From Yamagishiella unicocca (taxonomy: Eukaryota > Chlorophyta > Chlorophyceae > Chlamydomonadales > Volvocaceae): 64,000 nucleotides of DNA. Made by a program: the position numbers and the translations under genes. The DNA lies in contig BDSL01000095.1 in the NCBI GenBank assembly GCA_003116995.1, forward strand, positions 124,001 to 188,000. The letters run 5' to 3'. Below, one piece after another: positions 1-12,366 of this stretch; positions within the stretch are counted from its first letter, which is position 1; each line of letters starts with the position of its first letter. The notes beneath the pieces were generated by a model. That model did not search any database. It was not told where the DNA came from and saw nothing but the letters and a program-made list of their open reading frames with translations.

Positions 1-459
1 CGCTTTTCAACTACTAATCTCCCGGCCATGTCGGTGTTCCGACACTTGCATTGAGGGAGCGAATTATACCTCTCTGCAGTCGGGTGCGGCACTGGTGCCT
101 GCAACACCACTAGGACCTTAAGCACTCGGTCGCTCAGTCTGGATGCAGTCTGAGCCTGCCGGCCGCAATGCCTCAGCGCGGGTGCGCGAGCCATCCCGCT
201 GCGCCGGCCTGCGCCCACCTCCCACGGCGCAGCCCAACCTTCCGCGGCGGTGGCACCAGAAACGTGCACGCGGGGGGGGCTCGCCGTGCCCAGCACTTTG
301 GAGCGTTGAGGCTGTGCTTCTCAATTTGAAAGATAAGCGGCTGGAGCCCAAGACCGTGGAGCGCGTGTATGAGGCCGATGTATACCCCGCGGTACGCCAG
401 GCCCTCAGCGCCCCCGATCATCTTCGTTCCTAGCCGTGACGGGGTACGAGGCTGCAGCA
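1..459. other. Upstream region of the bestrophin-like gene
   Basis: This stretch precedes the first in-frame ATG (460) of the bestrophin-like gene. An ATG at 143 opens a frame that runs to a stop at 431-433 and is rich in Arg, Pro and Ala. It could be part of a transit-peptide exon joined by an unseen intron, but no splice pair was settled. No other gene is recognised here. Confidence 0.3.
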
Positions 460-3400
460 ATGTTGGCGGGCTGTAACCGTTGGCACGCCGACGGCCAGCT
501 GTACCGGTGCCCGCGACATCAGGCGTCACCCCTCTACACGCTGGCCCCGCAGGTATTTGATTTCGACTCCTGGCACCAGCACCGCTCCCGCGGCCGCTAC
601 CTGGAGCACTGCATCACGCTGTTCCGCTCCTACTTCTTCCGCGACCTGCTGGGGCCGCTGGCGGTGCTGGTGGGGGCCGCGGTGGCGGTGGGGCTGTACG
701 AGGGGTCCCTGCAGGTGGGCAGGCGCGGGCGCGAGGGCAGGCTGGACGACACCCTAAAACCGCGAAACGATAAAGGGGCAAAACCATGTCTCAGTCAGCA
801 GGCACTGCGGATGCGGGCATCGAGCAATCACTGCCGCGGTGAGCGCCCTCATCGCCTCACCTGGTTGCAGAGCACCACTCTGCCACAGGAAATATCTCTC
901 CCTCCGCCTAACGGTAAACCAACTCTGCATGGGCTTCACCCTACCCCCGGGCCCCTCCATTTCCTATGTCGTATAACCGGGTCTTCTCGCCAAACCCCCC
1001 GGGCCCCTCCCACCGTTGTCCCAGGGCGGCCTGCTACCCGGCTGGCTGCCCGACTTCGCCGGTGTGTCCGACACGCCCTTCCAGCTGACAAGTTTCGCGC
1101 TGTCGCTGATGTTGGTCTTCCGCACCAACAGCAGCTACGCGCGCTGGCTGGACGCGCGGCAGCAGTGGGGCCTCATCGTCAACACGTCCCGAACCTTCAT
1201 CCGCCAGACGATGACCACCCTGCCGGCGGACAGGTGCGGGTGGGAGCCGCGGGGTGCTGCTGAGGCGGCAGCGGCAGTGGCGGCGCCTGGGGAAGAAGAC
1301 GGTGGGGGAAGGCGGTTTCGCTCATTGCATCATCAGTGTGCAGGCTGGAGGGGAGGCTGAGGGCTAGAGGCAGCCCCTCTCCCACCGCGTCGTGGGGCAG
1401 ACTGGCCGCATGGCCGCCCCTCGAACCCGCCCTCCTGCCCTCTGCACCCATACCGACCGGTATCAGACCCCGCCATCATCACCTCCACGAGGTGAGCATG
1501 AGCATGAGCATGTTACAGACGTAGGGCCCTCCCAGGTCCTGTCCATATCCCCGCGAATGAGGCGAGCCATCCCGCTAGCCGTACCACAACGCCACATTTG
1601 TCACTAGCCCTGACCTGAGCCTGTCCCTGTGGCTGCCGCTGACCCCAATCCCTGCCCCCTGCCGCAACGCCTGCCGCTACCCCTGCCGCAACGCCTGCCG
1701 CTATCCCTGCCGCTACCCCTGCCGCTACCCCTGCCGCTACCCCTGCCGCTACCCCTGCCGCTACCCCTGCCGCTACCCCTGCCGCTACCCCTGCCCGCTA
1801 CCCCTGCCCGCTACCCCTGCCCGCTGCAGCTGCTCCGAGGTCCGCCAGGCTGCCGCCCGGTGGACAGTCGCCTTCGTGCGGCTGAGCAAGCTGCACCTCC
1901 GGGAGCACGGGGACGTGAAGCTGGAGATGCAGGTGCGCCCGCGGGACGGGACGGGATGGGGCGCCTGGGGTTGCCATAAGCTGCGCCGCCGGCGCCGTGG
2001 AGCGGGCTCAACGGCGACTTCCTAAGATACGCGATGCGCTGCGCACACGGTAGACGCCTCCCCCCTAACTTCCAGGTGCTCCAGCATGCCCCCACAGCTA
2101 GGTGTCCGAAGGCAATGCGCCAGCTATCCTACCTATGTCGTGTAACCTGTTTTTTTGCCACCCCCCTACCTCCCTGGTGTAATCCTGGCCGGCGACCCTC
2201 CCCTCCCTCCCTCCCCACTTCCGGCCAGGGCCTGCTTCACGGTTTGGAGCTGCCGATGGTGGTGGCGGCGCAGCACCGCCCGCTGGCCGCCTGCCACGTT
2301 CTGAGTGCGCTGCTGCGGTCCACAGAGGCGGCCGGCCGGCTGACGGACCAGTCGCGGTCGCGGCTGGAGGCCGACATCAACCTCATGTCGCAGGCACTGG
2401 GGGCGTGCGAGAAGGTGCGGCGAGGAGGCGGGGAGGCTGAGGCCCTGCAGGGGCGGCGCTGGAACCCCAGCATCAGGCTCTCACCGGCACCTGCCAGCAC
2501 TCTGGCGCCACTGGTGCTCCAGCCCGCCGCCATCAGTGACTACGCCTCCCTCACAGTCCCCACCTCCCCCACCTCGCTGCCCTGCCTGCCCCATCCGCCG
2601 CCAGATCCTCCGCAACCCTATCCCGCTCTCCTACACCCGCCACACCTCCCGCTTCCTCATCCTGTGGCTGTTGTGGCTGCCGCTGGCGCTGTGGGGCAAG
2701 GTGGGCTGGTGCGTGGTGCCCGTGGAGGCAGTCATGACGTACCTGCTGCTGGGCATCGACGAGATCGCCATCCAGATGGAGGAGCCCTTCGGTGGGTGGC
2801 TGGGTGGCTGGCCGCGTGCTAGCTGGCTGGGTGACTAGCTGGGTGCTAGCTGGCTGGATGACTAGCTGGGTGCTAGCTGGCTGGGTGACTAGCTGGGTGC
2901 TAGCTGGCTGGATGACTAGCTGGGTGCTAGCCGGCTGGATGGCCGGGTGGGTGCTAGCTGGCTGGGTGACTAGCTGGGTGCTAGCTGGCTGGATGACTAG
3001 CTGGGTGCTAGCTGGCTGGATGACTAGCTGGGTGCTAGCCGGCTGGATGGCCGGGTGGGTGCTAGCTGGCTGGATGACTAGCTGGGTGGGTGGCTGGGTA
3101 GAACGGGAGTGGACAGATCCGCGGACGTGGGTGGCGGGGATGTCTTGCAGTCGGGTGGTAGAGGGGCGGGTGGCTAGCTGGTTACTTTGCCTCGCCGGGG
3201 TACCTCCAGTGCCATGTCGCAGATCCACATGCCGGGTCATGTCATCAGGTCCACGGGGCTCTGGAAGGGCCTCGCACCCGCCTGCCCTACTTACCCAGCT
3301 ATCATCTCCACCGCTCCCCTCCACCCCTTCCAAGCAACCACGATCATCACTTCTACCAGCACCAGGGCAAATTGCATCTCCCGCACCCGCTGCGCCGGCT

Positions 3401-3743
3401 GTGCCACCTTGTCCATATGTCCCAAACGTTTTTTCCTTCGTACATGGGTCTTCCTCGCGCCGCCCCCCCATGTGTGCGTGGCTTCGAAGGCATCCTTCCG
3501 CTGGAGAACATGTGCGAGGCGGCGCAGCAGTCCGTGGAGCAGATCGCCGGGATGGAGGACGCCGTACAGGGAGTGGTGGCGTCGTACGCCTGCAACGCCG
3601 TGCAGCCCGCTGCGGCGCAGGGGCCGGTTCCGGTGGCGCCACGCGCTGCAGCAGCCCAGCAGCAGCAGCGACCGGAGGCGCTGGAGGAGCAGGTGACGGA
3701 GCAGTGGTGGGCGTCATTCAAGATGCCGAGTGATCGCTGTTAG
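460..3743 (+). CDS. Bestrophin-like anion channel, 6 exons
   Basis: Bestrophins are pentameric membrane anion channels; algal and plant forms sit in thylakoids and carry chloride or bicarbonate. That location is family knowledge, not visible here. Exons read as 460-714, 1025-1233, 1830-1932, 2229-2414, 2605-2791 and 3490-3743; all phases agree and give about 397 residues, close to the family length. Seen: a hydrophobic first helix with FRDLLGPLAVLVGAAVAVGL, the pore-region stretch LSLMLVFRTNSSYARWLDAR, the hallmark IPLSYTRHTSRF, and EEPFGILPLEN, the conserved acidic segment that is split by intron 5. The start at 460 is the first in-frame ATG but may lie inside a longer protein with a transit peptide. 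Introns 2 and 5 carry tandem repeats. The C-terminal tail is Ala/Gln-rich. Family assignment is firm; substrate and compartment are inferred. Confidence 0.88.
1654..1819 (+). repeat. 12-base tandem repeat (CTGCCGCTACCC) in a bestrophin intron
   Basis: About a dozen copies of a pyrimidine-rich 12-base unit, imperfect at both ends, run up to the 3' splice site of intron 2 (exon resumes at 1830). The array lengthens the polypyrimidine tract. A Pro/Leu open frame across it is an artefact of the repeat. Confidence 0.85.
2798..3096 (+). repeat. 27-base minisatellite in bestrophin intron 5
   Basis: Roughly eleven copies of a 27-base unit containing GCTGGCTGGATGACTAGCTG, with copies alternating between GGGTGACTAG and GGATGACTAG and two copies carrying GGATGGCCGGG. 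Because 27 is divisible by three, long frames stay open on both strands. These frames are not genes: the array lies between the donor after 2791 and the acceptor before 3490. Confidence 0.9.
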
Positions 3744-4893
3744 GCCGTGATGCCTGTCTTGACAACGCCGTAGCGCGAGCGGGAGTAATATTGCCTCTGC
3801 ATGGGAGTTGTCGCTGCAACGGGCTTGTGCCAGGGCTCGTGCGCAGGTGGGGAAGAGGGAGGCTAGCCTAACCTAGGTGGGAGCAACCTGGCGCCCGCTG
3901 TGATCAGGACTTACCACTTATTAGCTTATCACTTTCATGGCAGGATGGTTCGCATTTCCCACGCGGCTACAACAGGGACCGCATGTCATGTCCATAGGGA
4001 ACGCATCTCATCTTCCTCATGTCCATTAGCCTTGTACACCGCCTACGCATGCCGTGGTGCTCCTGGACAGCTTCGCACGAGACGGAGCGGGCAGCGGATT
4101 TATCCGCAGATCTGGGAATAAGCAGCAAGAGGCTGACGGCATCTTCTTTTGGCCATCACTCCATGCCAAGAGCATGTCGAATGGGCGGCAATCGAATCGG
4201 TTAGGCGGGCAAGGGACGGGCAGGACCTAACGAGCTATGCGGCTGGCGCGACTCCATGCAGCGACGCTGTGAAGGACAAGCGCTGTGGCCAGCGAGTGCC
4301 CGATGGGTTGTGTCTGTTGAAGTGGAGGCGGCTCGACTATAACGTCGACGGCGGTGTGTGCCTGAGTGTGACCCCTGTGAAAACACCTGCGGACACGAGC
4401 TCTTGATTTTGTGTGGCAAATAGGCTTCTGTGGGTGCAGCGCCGCCAGCCTCCATTCGTGGGAGATCGTCTATCGCAGCATAGCCGGGTGCCGTAGCTTC
4501 GGGCGCGGCGAAGTCCTCGGGTTAACTCCCGGTAACTTCGTGTTTGACGGGGGTGACGACGCGGACAGGGCCGATTTACTTTTTCCGCGCTAGACTTCCA
4601 TGCGAAAGGTTGGGCCGCAAGTCCTGCCGCCCGTTAGATGCGAGAGTACCAAGCGCCGCGACATCAGTGCAAAGCTCCAGAACCAGTACGTCAACGAGAA
4701 TATCGTCCCACTTGCACAGTTGCCATTAGCTTTGCCAAAAATCAATTGCCAATCCAAAGTCTGGTGTAGCAGGTCGTGGCGATGTTCCGATGTAGCTGTC
4801 GAGCAACTCTCCTGTCACAAACAGCGGCCCGTTGTACTCTTTGACCATGGCGCTCGCGTACCTTGCACGCCGATTACCCAGCCTTTTGTGATC
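3744..4893. other. Intergenic, no gene recognised
   Basis: Short open frames only, none with recognisable protein content. It holds the 3' flank of the bestrophin-like gene and the promoter and 5' UTR of the glycosyltransferase gene. No clear repeat was seen. Confidence 0.4.
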
Positions 4894-7583
4894 ATGTACA
4901 CTGGCAGATTTCAACTGCTGTTGCGAGCATGGGCTCTGTCTTCAGCTTTGTTAGTCTCCCTCCTCTGGTCGGTGGCCCCGCTCGACCTCGCCTTGTCCAC
5001 TTTGCTACCTTCATCCAATCCCCTGAGCTTGCCCGATTCGAACAGCCTCGGAGTCCGCCTTATTAGGCCCGTCTATGCGGTTATCCCGGTAACTGGAGAT
5101 GGGCGTAAGAACGTCACTGTTTCCATGACGGTTTGGCTGCGTCGAGTCGGCGCAACGAAGGGAATATACGACATGCCACATCAATCCCAGGTGATGCAGC
5201 TTTTTGACTACCTAAAAATTACACGGTGGCGGCACCGCAACCGGCAATGACTCGCGTCCATGCTCAATAGTCCCCCAATACGCTACGGCCATACTGTGTT
5301 GGCTACTAAACCCCACTCGGGCCGCCCGTTGCTTTCGTTAACCGTTGGTCGCACCCGTCAGGACGCTATCCGGCTCATGGTGTGGGTGGACAACCCCATT
5401 CGGCTCCACCACCGCATATTCGGACACGTGATGCTTCCAGCGGAGCACAGCGCGTGGCAGCCGCGTCTGTCGTTAGAGACGGCGGAACCAGCAGGCGTTT
5501 GGCGTGCCATTTCGGAGCCGGGGGACAAGCAGTATCGATTGGTTTCGGGGCACGCGATGCGGCCGTACTCCTTCCGAGTGGATCTGCCTGCAGGAGTGGG
5601 GGACTGTTTCAAGGTAGGTTGGCATTCAAGCCATCATCGGATGGTGGGCCCAAGGGGCCCCAGCCGTAGCAGCTGGGAGGCTGCCACAGCAGCTGCGGTG
5701 GTGAATGCCGCCCGTCTGCGAGTACAAACGCGAATACAAACGCTGGAGCGCTTCCTGTATACGACAATGCGTCCAGCCCGTACAGTTGGTCTGTCGGTTG
5801 CTGTACACGCTCCACTGTCCCCACGACGGGCCTGACATCCTGGCGGTGCCTACCGCTCACACGCGCATCGCCACACGCCCCGACGACGCGCGTGCTGCTC
5901 CTTATCCTGGGCATACCCTTACGCGGCCCGTGCCACACGAATCTGTATTTTATGCCTTGAAACACAGCTAATCGAGGCGAGCTACTCGAAACACAAAGCC
6001 CCGATCTGCCTGCCACCGGCGGTGTCGGACGGCGTATGCGCCGCTCTGGCGCCCCCTGATACCTACACCGCCGAGAAGCCCGCGCTGTACACAGCCATCG
6101 GGCCCATCCGACACGCCGGCTCCACCCGCGACTGGCGGCGACACCACGCCCAGATAGCTGGGCGCTTGCTGAACTACGTGTCGTACCACGTGGCGATGGG
6201 CGTGTCGGGGCTGCTGCTGTACGCGGACGAGCTGTCGCGAGACTACCTGCGGCAGATCCCGGATGTGGCGGAGCTGCTGCGGCGAGGACATCTGCGGTAG
6301 GCTGACGTGGCAGCCAGCTTCGCGGGGCCGGTGGTGAGATACGCGCCTAGCTGGCTGGTCGCCCTTGTGAGGGGCTCTGCGCTGCTGCTTCGACCTCGGT
6401 TGCCTTAGTGACTGTGCCGGTGGCGGCAGCCCATGGCACGAGAGGCAGCAACCCATGGCACGAGATACAGCAACAGCAGCGGTTTGTGGATGCTGTCTCG
6501 TCTGTGTGGCGCCCAAGCAAGGTGTCCTAGCCCGGCAGCATATGACTAGCGTCCCGAGGAAGCCCGCCCAACTTCTCCAGCGTGCGGCACCACACATGTG
6601 TTCAAAACCGGTATGCAACCAGTCTCTCTGTTCCTCTTTTCCTCGTGCGTCAAATTTGCGTTTCCACGCGGCCCACGTGCCTGTGTACGTGCCCATGTGT
6701 ACGGCGCTCTGGTCGCAGGCTGGTGGAGTGGGACATGCATGAGCGCGGCCACGATAACGACGACGGCGTGGGCCGCCCCCTCGGGTGGGTGGGGGTTTAG
6801 GGTTTCAGGGGCTGTAGACCGCCTCCGGGGTATGCAAGCGTATGATTCCTTCCGCCGCTGTCTATGTTTACGCGGACAACCGCCATCGCCGGCACATAGG
6901 ACGGACCCACACGCCGCCCGACTCCCCCTTACCCCCCTCACGCGCCACCGCACCGCAGGTACAACTACGACCAGGCCATCTTTGCCAGCCACGCTCTGCT
7001 GGGGACCTCAGCGTGTGGCACCAACCTGATGCTGATCGTGGCGGACATCGACGAGTACGTCTACATTCCGCAGCCCGGCCGCCGCTGGCCGGAGCCCTTC
7101 GGCAACTGCATGGGGCCGGGCCAAGACAGCCGCAACCCCAACACGGTCTTCAGCCTGCAGCGCTTCGAGCTGCTGACCACAGTGGTCCCCCCCGCGGACG
7201 AGCCGGCGCTGTGGGAGGTGCCGGGACCCCTGAAGCTGGGCGGCAGTAGCGGCAGCAACAGCAGCGCGAGTGGTGCAGCTGGCGGCGGCGTTGTGACGCA
7301 CCCGATGGCGCGCTACAACCTGATCTTCAGAGAGCCGCTGCTGCGGATGTACTGCAAGCAAGCCATGGCGCCGGCGGCGGGCGTGGTGCTGTTGTTCGTG
7401 CACGAGAGCGTTCCGCTGTACGGCAAGACCCAGCTCGTCCACCACCGGTGCATGGCGCTGCTGCACGTGCCCAACTTCTTCCGCGGCCGCCGGCTGGTTG
7501 CGACCAAGCCGCTCAACATGACCGTCGTCCGTAGGTTTCGGCACTGGCTGTTCTCGTCGGGCGGCGTGGACTCGGAGATGTAG
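4894..7583 (+). CDS. GT92-family (DUF23) glycosyltransferase, type II membrane protein, 5 exons
   Basis: GT92 enzymes are Golgi glycosyltransferases that add hexoses (galactose in characterised members) to glycans. Exons 4894-5190, 5362-5613, 5968-6296, 6719-6784 and 6959-7583 keep phase and give about 522 residues. The start is the ATG before a basic-plus-hydrophobic anchor (residues about 5-45), typical of a Golgi type II protein. Seen: NYVSYHVAMGVSGLLLYADE, matching the family's YH..LGV.....YD motif, and an acidic VADIDEYVY motif equivalent to the metal/nucleotide-sugar DxD site, followed by Phe/Trp-rich sequence and LVHHRCMALLHVPNFF near the end. Two acceptors nine bases apart (before 5968 and 5977) both fit exon 3. 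The acceptor and linkage made are unknown; glycoprotein or cell-wall glycan synthesis is a reasonable inference for an alga whose wall is made of glycoproteins. Confidence 0.8.
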
Positions 7584-9506
7584 GCATTGGCGTTTCGAAC
7601 GTAAGTGATGGTTTCAATGTAGGCGTTTGTGGCCCTTGCGCGGGGAGGCAATCACGGTGTAAAACGCAGGCGCCGTCCGGCGAAGGGTCCCAGTAAGGCG
7701 TGTTTAGCTCGTTCACTGAGGTATTCCGGGATGTTTCACATGCCCTTCATTATTTATCTTGCAGAACTGCGTGCATGGGAACGCGTACGCACTGGTTACC
7801 GTTGGCCTCCGGCTGGGCGTCTACACGCGCCTATGTGCGATGTACTTTCGGCCACGTGCCTCTGGGGGACGGGCTGCGGTGAGTGGTGCAGGTGTCGCAG
7901 TAGTATTCGCCCCACTGGGCTCCAGACCTGTATAAAGGTGTGGCGTAGGTTATCGACTGGCTCGCTTAACACTTGGCAGATGCAGCGTCATGCATGCTTG
8001 TTCGTGAGCATTGAGCATTGACATCGGCAGACGAAGTTTCCGTGGCCGGTCGGAGGGAACTGTACATAATGCATAACAAGTATTCCGGACGAAAAGGAGT
8101 TTTCCCACGCCGATAATAGGGTTTTGAAGCGGCCGCTTGTACGACAGCCGCTGTCGGCATCAGTCCAGCCCACCCCTATACAATTTGCCGACTCTTTGCT
8201 CGAATCTCGACTCCATCGATAACTGCAAGCCGGCGGAGGTACCTGCCAGCAATGCTGATTGACGGTGGTGTGACCTCGCCCCTTCCCTGTACATGGATTT
8301 CTTGGCAACCCCCTTTCCTGGCAATCGGCGCATTCACTTCCACAATCTTTCTCACCCATCTCCCGTGCGACACATCTGATCCGACTGAATCCGTCGGCAG
8401 CCCATCGCCGATGGGCCATCGGCGCAACCTCCACAGGCCGATACAAGCGCCTTTTTCAACACGGGCACCCAATCAACTTGGCAAAGACAAGAAACCCAGC
8501 TTGCAACGCAAAAGGCGGGCACTAACTTCAGTGTGGTGAGGTAGTCAGGTCGTACATAGTACGTGTGCAAATAAGGCATGGGGCCCAAGAGCATAAGGCC
8601 CGCCGTCATTCGGTTCCCGGGCTGCGCGTCGCCGTACACTTGCGCAGGTGGTCGGACTTGGTTTGCGCCGTGTGCAGCTGCCCCCAAACCGTCAGCTTGC
8701 AGGCGTTGCCGTACAATATACACCAACATTCTCCACATGCTCCAGTTGCCCACATCCGGGAGGTGCATGCACCACCCTCCACCCGGCTACCACCGCGGGA
8801 GTTACGGTGGAAAGGTAAATGCATGTATAAAAAATGACGTTGGTTACCAGATACGTTAGCACTGCCGCATAATCCTGCAATCTGCAGTGAAAACCTAACA
8901 GCCGCAGCCGTACTCCACCCCAGATCCAAAGCCCTGTGCCGTCCATCAACCCAGCAGTTCTGGTGACCCCTAAAACGTTTTACGATGGATACATGCGCGT
9001 AACATACCACATACGATGCACCACCGCAAACATTGCTGTCGCGCCCTACTTCAAAGCAAGTCCAGTTTTAGGCCTGTACAGCATCTCAGCAAACGCCTAC
9101 AGGAAACGCCATTCCTGTGGCCTTCAGCGCCAAGCCCCTCCCACATCGAGCCCCTCACACGAGGAATATGTTAGCTTTTCCCGGTGACCGCAAGAGCTGC
9201 TGACGTGGATTAGGACGTTCATCCTTGGCGGTACATGTATCGCTGATGAGGGGCATGCCACGCTAGCCTATCGGACAGGTGCACGTGCCCCTTCCGTCAG
9301 CGCCCGTGCCCAGCGGCTGCCGCGCAGCAGAGGCAACACTCCAGCACCCGAGCCCGGTGGTGACGGCGCGGCAGCTGCCCTCCGATGAAATGCTGACCGC
9401 TCATCCACCCTCGTCCAACCACCACACCGAAGCAGCCGCGACCTGTTATGCGGACACTCCGTATCCACGGGTCGGCAGTGCGCGGATAACGTCCAGTCGT
9501 TGCCCC
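7584..9506. other. Intergenic, no gene recognised
   Basis: Nearly 2 kb of lower-GC sequence between two convergent genes. Open frames up to about 150 codons occur on both strands but none shows family motifs, consistent composition or matching splice sites. The right part (about 9190-9506) is 3' flank of the hydrolase gene. Confidence 0.4.
7658..7662 (+). terminator. Candidate TGTAA polyadenylation signal of the glycosyltransferase gene
   Basis: TGTAA, the usual poly(A) signal in volvocine algae, lies about 75 bases after the stop codon. The motif is short, so chance occurrence is possible. Confidence 0.4.
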
Positions 9507-12366
9507 TTAGGAGTGCAGCAGCGCCTCCCGGCCACCTGCGTAGCTAATGTCGCCTCCGCCGTCTTCACCGCCGCCCTCCCCGCGACCAGCCACGACCCAC
9601 CGCATCAGGCGGCTGCGCGGCACGGCCAGCAGCGCCAGCAGCAGCCCCGCCACCGCCAGGTTGGCCCACTCCAGCACCCAGCCGCCGGCGGCGTACACGG
9701 TGCGCACCCGGGGCGGCAGCGGCAGCACGAAGGTCAGCAGATCGCGAGAGCCGGTCAGCAGGTAGTGGCTCACGACGCCGCGCGGGGAGACGGTGCCGCT
9801 GACGCCGCTGCTGCTGCACCTGCGGGGGCAGGGGGGGGGCGGGGGCGGGAGGACGAGCGCGTGAGGTCTGCCAGAAGCGGCTCAGGAGGAAGGAGGAGGA
9901 GGAGGAGGAAGGGAGAAGAAGGGGAGTTGCAAAAGGAACCGGAAGGAGGGGGGTTGCTGCGGGGTGCCGGCAGGTTACACACCACTCCGCACGGCACCGC
10001 GTCCAATGGCCGTCGCCAGGTGCCCTCCGCCCACGCGCACCCGTTTCCAAGTTCCATCCGCGTGCCCCGCGTGGCAAATGACAATCCTCTGCAGCCTATT
10101 CTCCCTGTCCCGGTGCGAGCTGCGCGACCAGACCGCCGCAGCCCGTAGCCGCAGCTCCCCTCCCACATCCTCTGGAGCCCGCCGGCCCCACCTCAGAGTG
10201 GTGAAGCCGTTCTCCAGCGCCCGCAGCACGTTGGAGGCGAAGTGCCTGGGCCCCACCGCCCCCCACGTCCAAGACGGCTGCAGCAGCAGGTCCACGTGTG
10301 CGGCACCCGCCTGCCGCAGGAACAGCGGGCGGTCCATGTCGAAGCAGATCGCCCCGCCAAGCACGCCGTACGGGCTGGACGCAGTGGGCAGGTGGGCGGG
10401 GCCTGCGGAAGTACGCGCGGGCAGCGAGGAAAGAAGGGATGAGGGTACCTGGTACCGGTATGCCGATGACCTTGAGTTGGGGTGCTGCTGCTGGTGCGTC
10501 CCAACCGGCGGGTCCGAGGCGTACCGTCATACCGTGCGGCGGCATGGCGGCACAAGGGAGTCGACGAACGCTTTTGCGTGCACCACACGTACACGACACC
10601 CTCCCATGTTACCACCCAAGGTCCAACATGCCGATGAGGACCCGGAGGTTCCCCCCAGCCTCCACCCGCTGTGGCGCACCCGCCACCACTTGCGCCTCGA
10701 CGACGGGTACAGGGAAGGCCTTCCGGTAGTTCCAAACAAGCGTGCCGTTGGGGTCCATGAGGGCGAAGTGGTTGGTGGATTTGGTGTTGTTGCTAACTGA
10801 TTTCCGGTAGCAGAGCCCGAGGTACGTGCCGACGGGGCCAGCGGGGCCGCCAGGCGACCCGTGGGTCGCTAGCAGGTCCCTGGCCGCCGTCAGGAGCGCC
10901 AGCTCCTCCGCGTCGTCCTTCAAGCCCACCGCCTCCTCCGACCACAACACTATGCGGTCGCCTGAAGCGCGGCCCCAGCGGTGCCAGGTGGGTGGGTGGG
11001 TGGGTGGGTGGGTGGGTGGGTGGGTGGGTGGGTGGGTGGGTGGGTGGGTGGGTGGGTGGGTGGGTGGGTGGGTGGGTGGGTGGGTGGGTGGGTGGGTGGG
11101 TGGGTGGGTGGGGCTGCCACGCATGTGGTGGGGGGGCTGTCACGCATGTGGGTGAGTTGAAGCGTGGCGGAGGGACGTCCTACCTGCCTTGCCGCTGGGT
11201 ACGGTACCAGCACTCGCCGCCTTCACCTAGCCGGCTGCTGCCACGGCCGATGGCACCAGCACGCCGTGTTCCCTGCCTCACCTGCCGCCCAAGCCCTGCC
11301 TCCCCCGCCGCCCAAGCCCTGCCTCACCTGCGGCCACCCGCTCCGCCGTCTTCTGCCACAGCCACACGTAGTCCTCGCTGCCCACGTCCGCGTCCTCCAT
11401 CACCAGGCAGCTCACCGGCAGCCGCTGCTCGCGGCCCAGCCGCTCCTGCACCGGCCGCTGGTAGAAGGCGCCCTGGTGCACCAGACCCCCGCCCACCACC
11501 GTTAATACCCACAGCGCCACGCCGACCGCAATCACGTGGCGCCGCAGCGGCCGGCACAACCGGCTCCAGCCCGCATGCCCGCCATCAGCCGCCGTGGCAA
11601 CGCTGCTGCCGCCGCCGCCGCTGCCCCTGCTAACCCCGGCGGCCTCGGGGCCTGCGTCGTCGTCCTCAGGGATTGGCTCCAGGGGCAGGCGCTCTGAGGT
11701 GCAGACGACGTAGGCGACGGCTGATGCGAGGTCCACCATGAAGTTGATGCCCCACAGGCCGAATAGAGAGGCCAGCTGCGCGATTGGCGGCCAGTCGGTG
11801 ACCGCCACTCCCAGCTCGTGCCAATGGCCCGCGAGGAAGCCCGTGAGGGTGTAGAGCGCGGAATGGAGCACCGGGTAGGACCACAGCGGCAGCACCAGCA
11901 CGAGCCAGCCCAGCGGCGACAGTGACGGATTGCTGGAGGATGCTCGCGGCGCCGCGTGTGGTGAGGCGGGGAAGGCGCTGCAGGGGGGCAGCAGTTCGGC
12001 TGAGAGGCGGCGGAGCAGCAGGGCGGGCAGCAGGGCGCCGAAGGTCGTGAGGGCGCACAGAGCGGTGCCTAGGCCCAGCGTAGCCGCGATGGATCCGTAC
12101 GTCGTCGTGGGGAAGGATAAGGCCCCGGAGAAGGCGAAGAGGAAGCCGAGCGCCTGGACGAGGAGCACGCAGGCGTGCGCCAACGCGGTGGAGCGGAATG
12201 ACCGCACCGCGCCCTCGTACGTGAGCAGGAGGACGAAGGGCTGCAGCCACGCAAGGACGGAGATGGACTGCAAGCTGTTCCCGAAGGCCGATGTTGCCCA
12301 CGTGCTAATGAGTAGGCCCACTACCATGGCGGGCCTAGGTCCGACGACTGGCGTCCCGGACAGCAT
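9507..12366 (-). CDS. Lnt-like membrane protein with carbon-nitrogen hydrolase domain, 4 exons
   Basis: Resembles bacterial apolipoprotein N-acyltransferase, a membrane-embedded member of the nitrilase superfamily. Exons (minus) 12366-11328, 10961-10616, 10374-10192 and 9819-9507 keep phase and give about 626 residues, with ATG at 12366. Residues about 1-300 contain several hydrophobic helices (for example LAWLQPFVLLLTYEG and GLWGINFMVDLASAVAYVV). The hydrolase part has the catalytic triad in family context: Glu in IVLWSEEAV, Lys in VWNYRKAFPVPVVE and Cys in GGAICFDMD, then NGFTTLRCSSSGVSG across the last splice. A final helix follows (about 570-600). Length and layout match Lnt (about 510 residues) with an insertion before the catalytic part. 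Substrate is unknown; bacterial-type lipoprotein acylation is not established for algae, so another acyl transfer or amidase role is possible. Confidence 0.82.
10988..11111 (+). repeat. (GGGT)n tetranucleotide array, about 31 copies
   Basis: An uninterrupted GGGT run inside intron 1 of the Lnt-like gene, starting 27 bases upstream (in gene sense) of the exon that opens at 10961. In gene sense the RNA carries (ACCC)n. The G-rich strand is the template strand and could form G-quadruplexes. Thr-His-Pro-Pro and Gly-Gly-Trp-Val frames across it are artefacts. Confidence 0.95.

Noticed and set aside
1629..1979. Pro/Leu repeat protein
   Set aside because: Translation of the 12-base intron repeat; the true exon here (1830-1932) is in another frame.
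2551..3733. Long frames on both strands (313 and 388 codons)
   Set aside because: They follow the 27-base minisatellite in a bestrophin intron and ignore its splice sites.
7983..8768. Minus-strand frames of 98-152 codons
   Set aside because: They overlap each other and have no motif, splice support or protein-like composition.
10988..11111. Internal telomere repeat
   Set aside because: The unit is GGGT; Chlamydomonas-type telomeres are TTTTAGGG.
10609..11213. Thr-His-Pro-Pro and Trp-Val-Gly-Gly repeat proteins
   Set aside because: Both are frames across the (GGGT)n intron array.
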